5,334 bases of DNA from positions 5,068-10,401 of the forward strand of contig PQAN01000460.1 of the NCBI GenBank assembly GCA_003105285.1. Direction: 5' to 3'. This document shows positions 4,001 to 5,334 of the stretch, piece by piece (within the stretch, counting starts at the first letter, position 1; every line of letters begins with the position of its first letter). Made by a program: the position numbers and the translations under genes. The notes below the pieces were generated by a model. That model was not told where the DNA came from. It did not search any database and saw nothing but the letters and a program-made list of their open reading frames with translations. This stretch comes from Methylocystaceae bacterium. GTDB taxonomy: Bacteria > Pseudomonadota > Alphaproteobacteria > Rhizobiales > Beijerinckiaceae.

Positions 4001-5334
4001 TCATTTCTTTTTCCCGAACGGATTGAGTCCGCTCAAGAAACCTCCTCCTCCCAAGCCCGGCAGAGTGGGCTTTGGAGAAAACACGCTGGCCGGCGGCGCT
4101 TGCGGAATGCCGGGGCCGGGGGCCGGAGAGGGCGGCGAGCCGCCTCCGAGCTTTTTCTGCAATTCGGCGATCTGCTCTTGCGACGGCGCCGGCATATTGC
4201 CGAGGCCCATCATCTGCGCGGCCTTGGCCATGACGCCGCCGCGCTTGGCGCCGCCCATGGCCTTCATCATGTCGGCCATCTGGCGATGCTGCTTCAGGAG
4301 CTTGTTGACCTCCTCCACCTTCACGCCGGAACCCGCCGCGATGCGGCGCTTGCGCGAGGCTTTCAGAATGTCGGGGTTGCGCCGCTCCTTGGGCGTCATC
4401 GACAAAATGATCGCGCGCTGGCGCTTGAACATTTTGTCGTCGAGATTGGCGGAGGCGATCTGCTCCTTCATCTTGGCGACGCCGGGCAGGAGCCCCATGA
4501 TGCCGCCGAAGCCGCCGATATTCTCCATCATCGCCAGTTGATCGGCCAAATCCTGCAGATCGAACTTGCCCTTGGCCATGCGCTGGGCGGCGCGCGCGGC
4601 CTGCTCGGCGTCGACGGCGGCGGCGGCCTTCTCGACGAGCGCGACGATGTCGCCCATGCCCAGGATGCGGTTGGCGATGCGCGTCGGCGAGAATTCGTCG
4701 AGCGCGTCCATCTTCTCGCCGGTGCCGATGAGCTTGATCGGCTTGCCGGTGACGGCGCGCATCGAGAGCGCCGCGCCGCCGCGCCCGTCGCCGTCGACGC
4801 GGGTCAGCACGATGCCGGTGAGCCCGACGCGCTCGTCGAAGTTCTTCGCCAGATTGACCGCGTCCTGGCCGGTCAGCGAATCGACGACGAGCAGGATTTC
4901 ATGCGGTTTGGAGACGGCCTTGATCTCGGCCATCTCCTGCATCAGGGGCTCGTCGATATGGGTGCGGCCGGCGGTGTCGAGCAGGACGATGTCGTAGCCT
5001 TCGCGCCGCGCGGCGTCCTGCGCGCGCTTGGCGATCTTGACCGGGTCCTGCCCCGGGACGATCGGCAGCGTGTCGACCTGGACCTGGCGGCCGAGCACAG
5101 CGAGCTGCTCTTGGGCCGCTGGACGCTTCACGTCGAGCGAGGCCATCAGCACGCGTTTCTTATGGCGCTCGGTCAGGCGCTTGGCGATCTTGGCGGTGGT
5201 CGTCGTCTTGCCGGAGCCCTGCAGGCCGACCATCATGATGGCGACGGGCGGCGGGGCGTCGAGATCGATCGGCTGCGCGGTCGAGCCCAGGGTCTCGACC
5301 AGCACGTCATTGACGATCTTGACGACCATCTGGC
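4001..5334 (-). CDS. ffh: Signal recognition particle GTPase Ffh (SRP54), N-terminus beyond window
   Basis: Ffh binds 4.5S RNA and hydrophobic signal sequences on nascent chains and delivers ribosomes to FtsY at the inner membrane. The visible part starts in the N/G domain; numbering is from the Met at 5329. GTPase motifs are G1 GLQGSGKTTT (35-44), G3 DTAGR (118-122), G4 TRVDGDGRGG (176-185, with Arg in place of the more usual Lys) and G5-like GTGEK (202-206). The methionine-rich M domain follows from about 250 and includes MENIGGFGGIMGLLPG and the 4.5S RNA-binding signature RIAAGSGVKVEEVN (329-342). The end is a Gly/Pro-rich tail finishing in NPFGKKK. The Met at 5329 is not the start: the frame continues upstream as Q-M-V-V, as in full-length Ffh, so about 70 N-terminal residues are missing. 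It heads the ffh-rpsP-rimM gene order. Confidence 0.97.
   Translation of the reverse strand, partial: QMVVKIVNDVLVETLGSTAQPIDLDAPPPVAIMMVGLQGSGKTTTTAKIAKRLTERHKKRVLMASLDVKRPAAQEQLAVLGRQVQVDTLPIVPGQDPVKIAKRAQDAARREGYDIVLLDTAGRTHIDEPLMQEMAEIKAVSKPHEILLVVDSLTGQDAVNLAKNFDERVGLTGIVLTRVDGDGRGGAALSMRAVTGKPIKLIGTGEKMDALDEFSPTRIANRILGMGDIVALVEKAAAAVDAEQAARAAQRMAKGKFDLQDLADQLAMMENIGGFGGIMGLLPGVAKMKEQIASANLDDKMFKRQRAIILSMTPKERRNPDILKASRKRRIAAGSGVKVEEVNKLLKQHRQMADMMKAMGGAKRGGVMAKAAQMMGLGNMPAPSQEQIAELQKKLGGGSPPSPAPGPGIPQAPPASVFSPKPTLPGLGGGGFLSGLNPFGKKK

Noticed and set aside
3375..4541. 388-codon plus-strand frame spanning rimM, rpsP and ffh
   Set aside because: It is antisense to three well-supported genes and passes through two repeat elements; it contains REP-derived residues typical of spurious predictions.
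5327..5329. ATG at 5329 as the ffh start codon
   Set aside because: The frame stays open to the window edge, and the residues correspond to the internal QMVVKIV segment of Ffh, after the N domain.

Overview
The window looks like a GC-rich chromosomal segment from an alphaproteobacterium, probably of the Hyphomicrobiales. This is inferred from the style of the TrmD, Ffh and S16 proteins, from the etfA-hbd pairing and from strongly GC-biased third codon positions. Nothing in it fixes genus or species.

Left arm, plus strand (1-1284): the last 60 codons of etfA (electron transfer flavoprotein alpha subunit), a 219-bp spacer rich in GGCC palindromes with a plausible promoter, then a complete NAD-dependent 3-hydroxybutyryl-CoA dehydrogenase gene. 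The two fit together in short-chain acyl-CoA or poly-hydroxybutyrate metabolism: the dehydrogenase interconverts 3-hydroxybutyryl-CoA and acetoacetyl-CoA, and ETF takes electrons from acyl-CoA dehydrogenases.

Centre and right arm, mostly minus strand (1321-5334), read right to left: ffh (SRP GTPase, 5' end outside the window), rpsP (S16), rimM (30S maturation factor) and trmD (tRNA m1G37 methyltransferase). This is the classic bacterial translation and secretion cluster. It has three local peculiarities. (i) The ffh-rpsP spacer is a mosaic of roughly 7-bp repeats folded into an inverted repeat. (ii) The rpsP-rimM spacer is almost entirely one REP-like palindrome that ends 12 nt before the rimM start. 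(iii) rimM and trmD are separated by 922 bp carrying an oppositely oriented gene for a secreted, cysteine-rich protein of unknown function (2314-2937), whose stop codon is 4 bp from that of rimM. rplS, which commonly follows trmD, is not there; trmD instead runs tail to tail into hbd across a short hairpin.

Most of the window is conserved housekeeping sequence. The one genuinely unfamiliar gene is the cysteine-rich orphan, with four C-x6-C pairs, lower third-position GC than a neighbour and its own Shine-Dalgarno sequence. I see no RNA gene, transposase, CRISPR array or defence system.
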